A stretch of 36,086 bases of DNA, taken from a virus. Shown here one piece after another: positions 24,032 through 33,026 of this stretch. The stretch is taken from the IMG/VR virus record IMGVR_UViG_3300022822_000049, positions 1 through 36,086 of that record; one strand, written 5' to 3'. The translations under genes were made by a program, and so were the position numbers. The notes beneath the pieces are model-generated. The model had not been told where the DNA came from. It was given only the letters and a program-made list of their open reading frames with translations, and ran no database searches. How positions within the stretch are numbered: the stretch's first letter is position 1; each line of letters opens with the position of its first letter.

Positions 24032-25255
24032 TTATGCAGAGGCACAAACATAACCTTTAAGTAAACGCTCTTCACGTAATATAATACCTGCATACCACAT
24101 GTTGTAGCTAAAGAAACCCTGGTTTCCGTATGGGTTAGCAAGTTCTACCTTAGAAGGATCTTGTGCAATAAACTTAATCTTTCCACGACCTTTTAGACCA
24201 ACAGTGGCAAAACAGCCTTTAGTTGGAATTAGTATTGGGAACACATCAAAGTTATCACGATTAGTAGCAGTACCAGAAGTATTATCTGTGCCACCGCTAG
24301 AAGACAAACTACCAACATAATTCTGCGGAACAGTACCGCCAGTAGCAGCGTAAACAACAGCAGATTCTGATTCAATAAAACGTAGATCGTTCATTGCACC
24401 AACTTCACCTTCAGCCAAGCTACCTGCATCAGCGTATTTGTACACTGGCACATAAGCAAACTCTTCAGAATTACCAGAACCTTTAACTAAAGATTCTAAG
24501 TCGTACTTAATTTCTGGTCCTATAATAGCGTAAAACGCTTTATTTACAGTTTTTGTATCAACTTTAGTTGAGCCAGAAATTACAGCAGTATGTTTTTCAG
24601 CACGATTTCGTACTAATCGACGAGTCATTTTACGGACCATATCGTAAGAAATACGTGACAAATCATCTTCGGTACCGTCAGCTTCTGTACTGTCATCGCC
24701 CATTTCAGCAATAGTAGTAGCAGAACCAGCATACTGAATAGTATTACTGTCCATCATATCTAGCTGAATCAAGTCTTCTGCACGACGGTTAGCTAGTAAT
24801 CCTAGTTCTTCCCTGTACTGTACTTGAATCATGTCTTCAGAAAACATTTGAACATCATCAGTGTACTCTAGCATTTCACCATACTGAGCAAATGAAGTTT
24901 CAATAGTAACTTTCTTTAGACTTACTTTGTTTACTGCACCAGCACCTTCAGCTAGGGTTGGAAAACCTGCAGAAACGTCTGCAATATCACGAGAAGTTAA
25001 ATAACCTTTTGTAGCAAAAGCTGCATCTGAGCCACCAACTTGTGAATCTGGATCTAGTTGTCGATCATAAATGTGTAAAAACTTACTTACTTTATAAGTT
25101 TTACCCATGTTGAGAGGCATAGAACGACTATCAGCAAATTGTGCATAAACAGAAATTGCGTTAGCAGCTTTAATACCTGCTTTGTCGTAATAATGCGTGA
25201 CTGTGTTCGGTCCTGCACTGCTGTTAGTACCGTTACCGTATACTTGTTTTGACAT
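24032..25255 (-). CDS. Major capsid protein, N4-gp56-like
   Basis: A 407-residue protein with the look of a HK97-fold major capsid protein of the N4-gp56 group. Near the N terminus, TVTHYYDKAGIKAANAISV and SRMP-type residues before KTYKVSKFLHIYDR; an extended-loop region (VSLKKVTIETSFAQYGEML); a long helical spine region (MIQVQYREELGLLANRRAEDL); a C-terminal NPYGNQGFFSYNMWYAGII segment. The gene sits between the scaffold candidate and a strong terminator, typical of the most abundant virion protein. Less skewed codon use than its neighbours (more C- and G-ending codons by eye) also fits high expression. Family label is from memory, moderately sure; the capsid role is more secure. Confidence 0.8.
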   Translation of the reverse strand: MSKQVYGNGTNSSAGPNTVTHYYDKAGIKAANAISVYAQFADSRSMPLNMGKTYKVSKFLHIYDRQLDPDSQVGGSDAAFATKGYLTSRDIADVSAGFPTLAEGAGAVNKVSLKKVTIETSFAQYGEMLEYTDDVQMFSEDMIQVQYREELGLLANRRAEDLIQLDMMDSNTIQYAGSATTIAEMGDDSTEADGTEDDLSRISYDMVRKMTRRLVRNRAEKHTAVISGSTKVDTKTVNKAFYAIIGPEIKYDLESLVKGSGNSEEFAYVPVYKYADAGSLAEGEVGAMNDLRFIESESAVVYAATGGTVPQNYVGSLSSSGGTDNTSGTATNRDNFDVFPILIPTKGCFATVGLKGRGKIKFIAQDPSKVELANPYGNQGFFSYNMWYAGIILREERLLKGYVCASA

Positions 25256-25277
25256 AATAAATTACTCTTAGTAAAAT

Positions 25278-26366
25278 TTAGTTTTTGCTTAGTAAATTTT
25301 TATACCAAGCATTAAAGTTTTCATCATCATCATCGTCTAAATAATCGACGACACCTTTCTTGCCTGAACGAGATGCAGTATTTGTAGCTGCTCTCTTCTT
25401 ATCAGCCGTTGATGATTCTTTACCAAATTTTTCTTCTGCGTCTTGTGCATCCTTATTCAGATCGTCTAATTTGCCTTTGTTTTCATTGGCTCTCATAGAG
25501 TCACGCATTTGGTTGCCTGCAAGAATGTAGTAATCTAAATTGGATCTAGAATTTCCATCTAACATTGCCATTTTTGCTGCTTCAGGAGCTACTTGTGCGT
25601 AAACACCTGATTTAATATCTGTGTGCAGTCCCATAATCATGTCTGGGTTTTCTGCTATTGTACGTCTAGAGTTATCGTCCCACTGGTTGTCAATTACATC
25701 AACTGTAGTTTTATACTCAGGGTCTTTACCAATTTGTGTTTCAATTTCAGCAATTTGTAAATCAAAATCTGATTTGCCGTAGCTGTTAGGTGCGTAAGGT
25801 TTTTCGTCTTCTTCAAAACTTAAATCTCCAAGATCAATATCTCGATCTGCAGCAAGTTTTCTAATAGCACCTTTGTCACCTTTTAATATGTCCATTGCCA
25901 TATTAAATTGGTCTTGAGAAATACTTTCTTCTTCAAGAGCAGAAATCATTTTACGGTAAGGGGCCATTTTTTGCATTTTCTGCGTATAGTCCATCGCCTT
26001 ACCAAACGTGCCTTCAAATTGCTCAAGCATTTCTGCTTCGGTAAAAGAAAACTCTTGACCGTTAGCTTTAAAAGTACGTTTAACTGCTTCAATTAACTCT
26101 TTAGATTCAGCTTTATCGTCAACTTCTTCTTCATCAGTTAATTCTTCTAGATCATCACTAGGATCTTCAAAATTTGCTTTATCATTAGAATCTTTACCAG
26201 AATCATTTTCTTCGAGTGTTGATACTTCTCCTTCAGAGTTGGTATCAATTTCTTTAAAATCTTCTTCTGTTTTATTTTCTTTAGCTTCAGCACGACGTAT
26301 TTCATTGATACCATCAATAGGGTCTACGTCATTTTCAAAAATTTCTTCTTCAGAGAAATCTGGCAT
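25278..26366 (-). CDS. Scaffolding / head assembly protein
   Basis: A 362-residue, highly acidic, largely helical protein with an Asp/Glu-rich N terminus (SDDLEELTDEEEVDDKAES, about residues 68-87), a central helical part (TEAEMLEQFEGTFGKAMDYT) and an acidic patch then a hydrophobic end (DYLDDDDDENFNAWYKNLL). Low sequence complexity, strong charge and position immediately upstream of the capsid gene are the standard signs of a scaffolding protein; no protease motif was seen. It starts at a TAATG overlap with the small gene upstream. Confidence 0.7.
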   Translation of the reverse strand: MPDFSEEEIFENDVDPIDGINEIRRAEAKENKTEEDFKEIDTNSEGEVSTLEENDSGKDSNDKANFEDPSDDLEELTDEEEVDDKAESKELIEAVKRTFKANGQEFSFTEAEMLEQFEGTFGKAMDYTQKMQKMAPYRKMISALEEESISQDQFNMAMDILKGDKGAIRKLAADRDIDLGDLSFEEDEKPYAPNSYGKSDFDLQIAEIETQIGKDPEYKTTVDVIDNQWDDNSRRTIAENPDMIMGLHTDIKSGVYAQVAPEAAKMAMLDGNSRSNLDYYILAGNQMRDSMRANENKGKLDDLNKDAQDAEEKFGKESSTADKKRAATNTASRSGKKGVVDYLDDDDDENFNAWYKNLLSKN

Positions 26367-26686
26367 TATTCAGAATCCTCTTCGTCTAATTCACCGCTAA
26401 GATCTTGTTTAGCGCCTTCATAAAAATTTTCTATCATTGCAAAATAATACTGCAAATTACTAATAGAAACTAATTCTTCCATAACGTCAGGACGTTCGCC
26501 ACGCTTTTTAATTGCAGGTACAGCTAAAAGACTTACTGCACTTAAAGCTTTTTGCTCAATGTAGTTAGTCATAATAACTAGTTTAAAGTCAGGATGTTTT
26601 CTTAAACGTTCTAAGGCTTCTCCTAATTTAACGTACTGCTCAATATCTGTTGTTTCTAATTCTATATTTTGTTCAGGGTTGCTCAT
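26366..26686 (-). CDS. Small helical protein between portal and scaffold
   Basis: A 106-residue acidic helical protein (YVKLGEALERLRKHPDFKLV; ISNLQYYFAMIENFYEG) with no named motif. Small helical proteins occur at this place between portal and scaffold genes in several podoviruses. AAGGAAC precedes the ATG. Function unknown; probably a minor head assembly protein. The 64 bases upstream are AT-rich and hold no clear promoter. Confidence 0.6.
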   Translation of the reverse strand: MSNPEQNIELETTDIEQYVKLGEALERLRKHPDFKLVIMTNYIEQKALSAVSLLAVPAIKKRGERPDVMEELVSISNLQYYFAMIENFYEGAKQDLSGELDEEDSE

Positions 26687-26750
26687 TAAAGAGTTCCTTT
26701 TGTATGTTAATAAAAGTTTATATAAATCTAGTTTGTATTTATACTATAAT

Positions 26751-28706
26751 TTAATTCTTCTGTAAACCTTTCATAAACTCTAATTCTTTTTGAGTTTCAC
26801 GATCATGGTCTTTTTCCATCATTTTTTCATCAAAATTTGCACCAGTAGCGTTTCTAATAAACTCAGCATCTTTAACATCAGTGCCTGAATTAGCAGCTCT
26901 AGCTTGAGCTTCTGCAAGATCAGCTTTAGCAGATTTAAGACGCATATCAATTTTATTTTCTTGAGCACGACTATTACGTTCTGCAATTTCAGACTTCAAC
27001 TTTTCCATTTCAAGCATTTTCATTTGTTCAGCAAACGGATCTGGTTGAGGTTTGTATTCTTTTAGGGACTTGGCTAAATCTGGCATTTTGTTTAATTTTG
27101 CTACTTCTGCCATAAGCATATTTAACTGGTCTGATGGTAAATTTTGACCTAACGTTTGCAGTAAAAAAGATAATTTTTCACCTTTAGCAGCGTTGTCTTC
27201 AGCAGTAGATACTTCAATTTCAATATCAATATTGCCTTTAAGATCATCTCTTTTAATAGGAACAAATTCTTCGTTAGTTATACGAACAACTTCTTCTTCT
27301 TTTAAAAACTCACTGTTATAAGACATCCACTTACGCATAAGAGGCTTAATTAAATTTTCAGCTACGTTACGTACAATATCTAATTTACGTACAGACACTG
27401 CGTCTAATACACCTCCAGCAGCTCTAGCAGTGTTACCTAATCCAGCTCCGTTAATTCCACCAGCAAAACCTTTAACACCTGTAATAGATTCTGTTTCACT
27501 GTTAACTAGTTCTAACATCTGAAAAACACTATTAGGCAAAGAATTGTACGCACCTTCGTAAAAATCATTTGGATTGTTGTTAAACTCAAAGTTTTTACCG
27601 CTAAGAAAACGTTTTCTGTTTAACGTGTCTAAAGCACCTTTACGTATTCCTTTTTGTCCATTGTTAGAGTTTGCCATGTTGTCAATAAGACCACGTTTAA
27701 TAGCAGTAGTAACTTTTTGGTTGTCTCCAATTACTTCAGCATTTGCTTCACCAGTAATTTGAAAAGGAATAGAATTGTTAGCAACAATTAAAAATGGTAT
27801 TTTTTTATCTGGATAAGGATTAGATTCTAATTTAATCATTACTTTATTTACCCAAACGCAAACAATAGGTTTAGCTATTCCGGTACCTTCAATATCGTAA
27901 TTACCCCAATATTCATGCACAAGAATTTTCTTTCTTGGGTCATCTTTAAAAGTAAAATTAGTTTCATCTTCTTCTGTATAATCAGCAGTATCTTTACGTA
28001 AATCTTTAGCTACTTCGTCTAAAAGTTCTTTTTTGTATTTTTGACATGTACGTAAAGTGCTCATATCACTTTCGTAACGATGAATTATAAATTGACATTT
28101 ATCCATATCTCCCATACATGTAGGATCAATATAAATATCTTCAATGCGGCAGGCTTCAGCGTTAGGCTTGTTCTCAATAACGTTAATTTCTGTAACCATC
28201 TTGGTACCGGATTGGTACGGTTCACCAGTAATATCATCTAGCTCATATACAGGGTATTCATTTTCTACTTCTTCGTCTTCGTAATCCCAGCAAGTTTTAA
28301 CAACTAATGTACCTTCAGTGCTCATTAATTTAATAGAATCAGTAATAAATTTATACCGATTAAACTTACGAGTAAATTGATAATTAAGTATTAGTTCGTT
28401 TTGTTCAGCTGCAGCTTTATCTTCAAACGTAATAGGATTACATTTAACAATGTCAGAGCTAGATAAAAAAGGATCTTTAATAGAGGCATGTTGCCATTCG
28501 TCTTGACGTTTAATATCTCTTGATACTAACTTAGATTTGCCTGTTTGTTCGTTACCGTAAAGTTCACCGTTGTAAGCATTTTTCCATGCTTCTACTTTAG
28601 TTACGGTTTCTATTCTAAGACTGTCAGCACTTTGCATATCGTCTTTAAACGATTTAAGCAATGCTACTTTATTTAACTTTTCAGGTTTAGGTTTTTCATT
28701 AATCAT
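26751..28706 (-). CDS. Portal protein
   Basis: A 651-residue protein. Recognisable portal features by overall look: an N-terminal helical clip/wing region with KDPFLSSSDIVKCNPITFED (entry into the portal core), LMSTEGTLVVKTCWDYEDEE, RIEDIYIDPTC, then the wing segment GTGIAKPIVCVWVNKVMIKL and IPFLIVANNSIP, a crown-side helix region, and a C-terminal coiled-coil (KMLEMEKLKSEIAERNSRAQ). Size fits N4/P22-type portals. It lies first in the head cluster, followed by the small protein, scaffold and capsid, the standard order. Role: the dodecameric head-vertex ring for DNA packaging and tail attachment. Confidence 0.8.
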   Translation of the reverse strand: MINEKPKPEKLNKVALLKSFKDDMQSADSLRIETVTKVEAWKNAYNGELYGNEQTGKSKLVSRDIKRQDEWQHASIKDPFLSSSDIVKCNPITFEDKAAAEQNELILNYQFTRKFNRYKFITDSIKLMSTEGTLVVKTCWDYEDEEVENEYPVYELDDITGEPYQSGTKMVTEINVIENKPNAEACRIEDIYIDPTCMGDMDKCQFIIHRYESDMSTLRTCQKYKKELLDEVAKDLRKDTADYTEEDETNFTFKDDPRKKILVHEYWGNYDIEGTGIAKPIVCVWVNKVMIKLESNPYPDKKIPFLIVANNSIPFQITGEANAEVIGDNQKVTTAIKRGLIDNMANSNNGQKGIRKGALDTLNRKRFLSGKNFEFNNNPNDFYEGAYNSLPNSVFQMLELVNSETESITGVKGFAGGINGAGLGNTARAAGGVLDAVSVRKLDIVRNVAENLIKPLMRKWMSYNSEFLKEEEVVRITNEEFVPIKRDDLKGNIDIEIEVSTAEDNAAKGEKLSFLLQTLGQNLPSDQLNMLMAEVAKLNKMPDLAKSLKEYKPQPDPFAEQMKMLEMEKLKSEIAERNSRAQENKIDMRLKSAKADLAEAQARAANSGTDVKDAEFIRNATGANFDEKMMEKDHDRETQKELEFMKGLQKN

Positions 28707-28759
28707 TTACAGTGCCTTAACGTTAAAACGTCATATACATTAAAAATTAAATTTTAAAA

Positions 28760-29176
28760 TTATTTTCTCATTGATAATTCTAAATTAGTTAATTCTCTTA
28801 AAATTTTATTTTTTCTAATTGTGTATTTAGATATTTGAGCACGTATTCTTGTAGGCTGATTTGAGTTTGCTAAAACTACTTCAGTAAGGTTAAATATTTC
28901 CGTATCAATATCATCTATTTGCGATTGAAGTTGTATTTGATATGCAATGTTTTGGCTATTTTCTAATTTTAATTCAAAAGACAACAATTTAGTATTTACA
29001 GCTATTTGAAAACTGTTCATGCTGTTTTTTAAATCAGTTTCTATTTTATTTACGTCAGTAATTTCTGCGTAAGTTTTTACACCATAAGTAGTAATACTTC
29101 CTGCTACAAAAAATATTATAACTATAAGGAAAGGGTGTTTTTTCATTTCTTCTGCAATCATATAGCTAAAACTCAT
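28760..29176 (-). CDS. Membrane-anchored coiled-coil protein, possible spanin-like
   Basis: A 138-residue protein with one N-terminal membrane helix (PFLIVIIFFVAGSITTYGV, residues 15-33) preceded by MKKH, followed by a long coiled-coil (DVNKIETDLKNSMN; IQLQSQIDDIDTEIFNLTEV) and a basic C terminus. This N-in, coiled-coil-out layout and its position immediately downstream of the holin and lysin candidates resemble an inner-membrane spanin (Rz), although there is no nested Rz1-like lipobox frame that I can see. Alternative: a membrane protein of unknown role. Confidence 0.5.
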   Translation of the reverse strand: MSFSYMIAEEMKKHPFLIVIIFFVAGSITTYGVKTYAEITDVNKIETDLKNSMNSFQIAVNTKLLSFELKLENSQNIAYQIQLQSQIDDIDTEIFNLTEVVLANSNQPTRIRAQISKYTIRKNKILRELTNLELSMRK

Positions 29177-29209
29177 TTTAATCCTAAAAAGTAGTTACAT
29201 TAAATCAAA

Positions 29210-29239
29210 ATTTTAACACAATAGTATTTGACATAACAA
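29210..29239 (-). promoter_or_regulatory. Candidate sigma70-type promoter before the membrane-anchored coiled-coil gene
   Basis: In the 110-base gap between the holin and coiled-coil genes, the - strand reads TTGTTA (29239-29234), 18 bases, then TAAAAT (29215-29210), 4/6 and 5/6 matches to consensus. It would feed the portal and capsid genes. The same gap also has TTGACA on the + strand. The region is AT-rich, so chance matches are likely. Confidence 0.25.
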
Positions 29240-29286
29240 TATTTTAAGTTTAATACTTATTTAGTGTAAAAACTAATTTATAAAAA

Positions 29287-29766
29287 TTATTGTTTGTTGT
29301 TACCAAAAACTTTCATTATTAAAGGTGTAAGATTTAGCACAGTTCGTTCACCAAACAAAAACCCTAGAACTAGAAGGTTAATAACAATTAATGCAGTTTC
29401 TTGTTGTTCACTAAAAGTGTACGTACCAAAAAACCATTTAAAATCAATAACTAACGTAGCAAATCCCCAAACAGGTCTTTGTACACCTCTTAAAAACAAT
29501 ATAGGTCTGCCTAAAAACGGCATACTTTTAAGGTCTGAAGCAGTGCCTTCTTGTTCGGCAATACGTTTATCTAAGCTTGCAGAAGCTTCTGCTAGTACTT
29601 TATTGGCTTCTTTTTCTTTTTCGTGTAAAAACCTCTCTATTTGTAATGATGCTTCAGATTTTTCTTGAGGAGACATATCAGGTGGAAAATATGACATAAC
29701 TCCTTCTTTAATTTCTTTAAATAAAGATCCACCTACAAAACTAGTTACTTTGCTTAATATTCCCAT
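29287..29766 (-). CDS. Holin, three-membrane-helix type
   Basis: A 159-residue protein. A charged, helical N-terminal half (PQEKSEASLQIERFLHEKEK) is followed by GRPILFLRGVQRPVWGFATL (residues about 85-104) and then hydrophobic segments FKWFFGTY and TALIVINLLVLGFLFGE. The RPVW element with flanking helices fits the 3TM holin family first seen in gene transfer agents (GTA_holin_3TM). It shares a start/stop base with the lysin candidate upstream, the usual pairing. Role: timed permeabilisation of the inner membrane. Confidence 0.75.
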   Translation of the reverse strand: MGILSKVTSFVGGSLFKEIKEGVMSYFPPDMSPQEKSEASLQIERFLHEKEKEANKVLAEASASLDKRIAEQEGTASDLKSMPFLGRPILFLRGVQRPVWGFATLVIDFKWFFGTYTFSEQQETALIVINLLVLGFLFGERTVLNLTPLIMKVFGNNKQ

Positions 29767-30218
29767 TAGTCATTATCCCAATATTCTATAGTTAATTTGC
29801 CTGCTAATGCAGATTCAATTACTTTACAGTATAAACGTTCATACGCAACAACACTGTTAAGAACACTCCATTGCGCTTTTGTTTTAGCATCGGTACCAGT
29901 ACACAAACACCCTGCTGTGTTTTTGTGTGTGTTGCCAACGTGCAGCAAGATGTACTCAAAGTTAGGTACGTTCATTACTTGCAACATACCTTTATGGAAG
30001 CCAGAAAAACGGTTGGTGTAATTAGCATGAAAGCCACCTACTGTCCGAACTCCAACTGTGTATATGCCACTAGGTATGCGAGTATGACCAGACACTTTAA
30101 CATCACGATGCTCATCTTCTAAACCAAAGCATTCCCATTTATGGTCAATAGCAATGTTAGATAGAGTAGTAGTCTTGTTAGACGCAAATCGGTTAACTGT
30201 TAAGCGTTGCTCTTTCAT
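29766..30218 (-). CDS. DUF5675-like protein, candidate lysis enzyme
   Basis: A 150-residue protein with the pattern MKEQRLTVNRFASN, HTRIPSGIYTV, and ILLHVGNTHKNTAGCLCTG (His93-x-Gly95, Gly103-Cys104). The His-x-Gly ... Gly-Cys arrangement recalls the catalytic site of L,D-transpeptidase-like (YkuD) enzymes, and the family is common next to holins. The start is in an ATGA overlap with the upstream gene and its stop abuts the holin. Inferred: peptidoglycan-active enzyme, possibly the endolysin, as no classic lysozyme or amidase was found in the window. A 19-codon remnant of a homologue lies at 32964-33023. Activity is unproven. Confidence 0.65.
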   Translation of the reverse strand: MKEQRLTVNRFASNKTTTLSNIAIDHKWECFGLEDEHRDVKVSGHTRIPSGIYTVGVRTVGGFHANYTNRFSGFHKGMLQVMNVPNFEYILLHVGNTHKNTAGCLCTGTDAKTKAQWSVLNSVVAYERLYCKVIESALAGKLTIEYWDND

Positions 30219-30610
30219 TGGAAAAACCCCAACCTAAACGGAATCCAAACAGCTTGAAACTCTGCAAAGTTGTCTGCTGTTAAAACTAAAGTGTTACCGT
30301 TCTTAAAGATGAATGGTATAGAATTACCTGCAAGTATAAAGTCTTCAACCGAACTAAGCCCCCACATATCCTCAGCTTGAGCAGAACACAAGATACCCTC
30401 AAAGAGGACACCTTCGATCTTGTTAGCTTTCTTAGTTTCAGCAGCTACTATAACTTCTTTTTCAGCAGTAGCTTCTGTGATAACAGTGCCGTTAAGAACC
30501 CATGTGTCACGATAACCTTTAGACTCAGGCGCTTCTGTAACTTCGATCCATGAGTCGTCTAATTGAATAGCGCAAATTAATACTTTATTGTTTTTTGTTT
30601 TAGCAAACAT
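30215..30610 (-). CDS. Tail-fibre assembly/chaperone-like protein
   Basis: A 131-residue protein: N-terminal beta-rich segment (KNNKVLICAIQLDDSWIEVT), a helical stretch (TAEKEVIVAAETKKANKIEG), and a C-terminal YFR-like end (AVWIPFRLGFF). Such two-part small proteins directly after fibre genes act as fibre assembly chaperones or attach to the tip (DUF4376-like in appearance, from memory). It overlaps the fibre gene by one base and the lysin gene as ATGA. Higher G+C than the central operon by eye. Role inferred mostly from position. Confidence 0.5.
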   Translation of the reverse strand: MFAKTKNNKVLICAIQLDDSWIEVTEAPESKGYRDTWVLNGTVITEATAEKEVIVAAETKKANKIEGVLFEGILCSAQAEDMWGLSSVEDFILAGNSIPFIFKNGNTLVLTADNFAEFQAVWIPFRLGFFQ

Positions 30611-32949
30611 TATTCTTTGCCTCCAAAAATTAATACATCTACGCTTCTACAATCAATACTCTGTGCGCTACTGTTGTAAGACCGTATTTCAATAGAATTT
30701 AGGTCTGTTTCACCTAGTCGGAATGGAGCAACTGTTATTGCGCCACTTGAAGCGTCACCACTGCAAACAACGGTATACTCTTCACTATCCATTAGAGTTT
30801 CAAAATGCAACCTTTGTCTTCCTGGAGATAAATCAACAACTGCTTTAATATTATAACTGTTATTTATTAAAGGAGGATTTTGCGTACCATCGTAATTAAC
30901 CCAAGCAGTAGCAACACCACGATTTTTTAACTCACCATGCACTTTGACATCACCATGATACTCAGCGTCATTACCTTTAACCTTAGCAACAGGATTATTA
31001 ATGACTTGTGTAATGTCGCCGTTGGTATCCGTCTTGACTGAGCCTAAATACGTTCTAACAACAGCAGCTTGAGTAGCGTAATCTGTTAGTGTACCTGCGG
31101 TAACATCGTAGAGGTCTGAAGGTAATATAGTGTTAAACTCTAGTTTTCCAATAGATGTGTGCGACGTTGAACCATTAACTGCTGTAATATCTATATGATA
31201 ATACAAGTAAGCTGTATTATTACTTGATGTTAGCTGAATATCACCCCATAAGTAAACACCGTTACCTGTGTAGTCAGACGCAGTGTAGGTTGAGTCAACA
31301 GCAGTCCAAACAAAACCATCGTTCGATCCTTCTATCGTAAATCGCTTAGGATCTCTGTTTTCCAAGTCTGTTGATTTAATTCTCCAAGATTTAAGAACAC
31401 GCTTTTCTGTAAACTTATATTGCAACCGAGATGGTGAGACATTTTCAATTGTCCATTTAGTTGTAAGTACCTTATCTGTTGTGAAAGCGTTATAAGCAGC
31501 CGCAGAAGATGCTTCACCACTAGCACTAGCAACACCTGTTGAACTTTCATAGTCAAAATGTTGGGCAGTAGTCCTCATGTTTTTATCAAATGATAACGGG
31601 GATTGCACACCAGAGTAGTCTTGGTTTTCTAAAGGTCGATGCTCAGTTGTACCGTAAGAGCCGCCTTGGTTTTTGTAGACGTAATAAATAGAGTCTTCAA
31701 AGCCAGTACCAAATGTCATCGTAGTAGCACTAGGTACAAGCTCTTGAAGATTGACTTCACCGTTTGCATTAAAGCCGTTGGCGTGACTTATGAGCGTACC
31801 GTTCTCGATGCTCAGTGTGTCAGCAGCCGTTGGGTAGTCGTAGTCGGTACGGCCTGTAGTTGAGTTAGTGTCTGCGAATGCTAGGAATAGGTATTCGTCG
31901 TTTAAATCATTAGTGCTATTTGCATCATTTAAAAGTACAAACCCATCAGGTGCAAAATTAAAAACAGTAGTGCTTACTGATTCAGCATTAGATAAATCTG
32001 CAAATAGTAAACCATTACCAGAAGACCTTGCAGAATCTATGATTATCCAATTGCCTATGTCAGATAGTTTTTTGACCATTACCCAAGCAGGTTTAAATCC
32101 GCAGTCAACATAATTACCCGTAGCACCTGTGCCTATGTATTTTCCAACTTTTGATACACCTTCGATTGATGTAAAATTGTATTGTATAAAATCGTCTGTA
32201 CTTTTATTTATGTCATTTGTAGAACCTATTTTAGAAGTGTCAATGTTGAGCATAGCCGATCTATTAGAATCGTTTGCTAACCCAACAGTGTTTTCTAAAC
32301 GTAAATAATCGCCCTTCGAAGGATCTCCAGCAAAAGAGCTAAAAACTGCCCACAACCCCGCGTTAGTTCTGTTTTTAATAATACTCAACTCAGGAACACG
32401 ACCCAAGTGGTGCGGTATCTCGTGACCCGCTACGCCATCACCTTCATAGCCAACAATACTAAAACCAAGCTGAGGGTTATAGTGAGAAGTGTACGCTTTG
32501 TTACGATTGGTTGTACCTGTAAACTTCTCAGTAGTTTGCCATGACCATGATACGTAGGTTGAATTGTTTGAGTTAGCTTGTGCGCTTGTACCTACAGAAA
32601 AACCATCAGGATTAAAAGAAGTAACATGATTAAATGTATTTTCTGCTGCTGTTGAGTTAGAAGAAAGCCCTTTTGAAGTGCCACGAACAGTGTCTACTAA
32701 AGCGTGAGAGTTTGTACCATCTCTTTGTTTTAACCCAACAAGACCCGCAAAATCACCAGTGTCCATATCGACACCAGTATTAATTGACTGAGTAGAACCG
32801 TTACCAGTATAAGTAGTAGCACTAAAACCTACACGCTGAGATTGACCTTGAGATAAAGCTAGTTGTCCGTACACAGTATTTCTAGCGGTAATATTAGTAT
32901 TTAACACATTTTCTTCAAACATGTCTTTGTCTAATTTAGTTAGTGCCAT
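30610..32949 (-). CDS. Large tail fibre / receptor-binding protein
   Basis: A 779-residue fibre protein with modular design. Residues about 41-200: a beta domain with TYTGNGSTQSINTGV and AGHEIPHHLGRVPELSIIKN, a motif repeated in fibre proteins of many marine phages; a second, related module from about 265 (YIGTGATGNYVDCGFKPAWV). Residues about 460-610: an F5/8 type C (galactose-binding-like) domain including YKFTEKRVLKSWRIKS (Trp522) and FTIEGSNDGFVW. The C terminus (about 685-779; AWVNYDGTQNPPLINNSYN, then DVLIFGG) is a domain shared with the smaller fibre gene at 34693. Role: host surface recognition, probably carbohydrate. Local G+C reaches 34/60 at 31801-31860 against 17/60 at 14761-14820, a sign of separate origin. 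Confidence 0.8.
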   Translation of the reverse strand: MALTKLDKDMFEENVLNTNITARNTVYGQLALSQGQSQRVGFSATTYTGNGSTQSINTGVDMDTGDFAGLVGLKQRDGTNSHALVDTVRGTSKGLSSNSTAAENTFNHVTSFNPDGFSVGTSAQANSNNSTYVSWSWQTTEKFTGTTNRNKAYTSHYNPQLGFSIVGYEGDGVAGHEIPHHLGRVPELSIIKNRTNAGLWAVFSSFAGDPSKGDYLRLENTVGLANDSNRSAMLNIDTSKIGSTNDINKSTDDFIQYNFTSIEGVSKVGKYIGTGATGNYVDCGFKPAWVMVKKLSDIGNWIIIDSARSSGNGLLFADLSNAESVSTTVFNFAPDGFVLLNDANSTNDLNDEYLFLAFADTNSTTGRTDYDYPTAADTLSIENGTLISHANGFNANGEVNLQELVPSATTMTFGTGFEDSIYYVYKNQGGSYGTTEHRPLENQDYSGVQSPLSFDKNMRTTAQHFDYESSTGVASASGEASSAAAYNAFTTDKVLTTKWTIENVSPSRLQYKFTEKRVLKSWRIKSTDLENRDPKRFTIEGSNDGFVWTAVDSTYTASDYTGNGVYLWGDIQLTSSNNTAYLYYHIDITAVNGSTSHTSIGKLEFNTILPSDLYDVTAGTLTDYATQAAVVRTYLGSVKTDTNGDITQVINNPVAKVKGNDAEYHGDVKVHGELKNRGVATAWVNYDGTQNPPLINNSYNIKAVVDLSPGRQRLHFETLMDSEEYTVVCSGDASSGAITVAPFRLGETDLNSIEIRSYNSSAQSIDCRSVDVLIFGGKE

Positions 32950-32963
32950 TTTTATTACCTTAA

Positions 32964-33023
32964 TTAATTTTTAATACTTTTGTTAAATACAAATCGATTG
33001 ACGGTTAAGCGTTGTTCTTGCAT
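32964..33023 (-). pseudogene. Remnant of a second DUF5675-like gene (5' end only)
   Basis: A 19-codon frame, MQEQRLTVNRFVFNKSIKN then TAA, lies four bases after the upstream stop. It matches the start of the complete DUF5675-like gene (MKEQRLTVNRFASNKTTT) in 10 of the first 11 residues and then diverges. Four of the five codon differences in those 11 codons are synonymous, so the remnant derives from a diverged homologue and not from a fresh duplication. It lies at the junction of two fibre modules and is best read as a recombination scar. Confidence 0.75.
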
Positions 33024-33026
33024 AAA

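Noticed and set aside
28717-28740. Short palindrome ACGTT-AA-AACGT upstream of the portal gene as a hairpin promoter
   Set aside because: The loop would be only two bases and the sequence is AT-rich, so it does not match the stem-5/loop-3 form and is likely chance.
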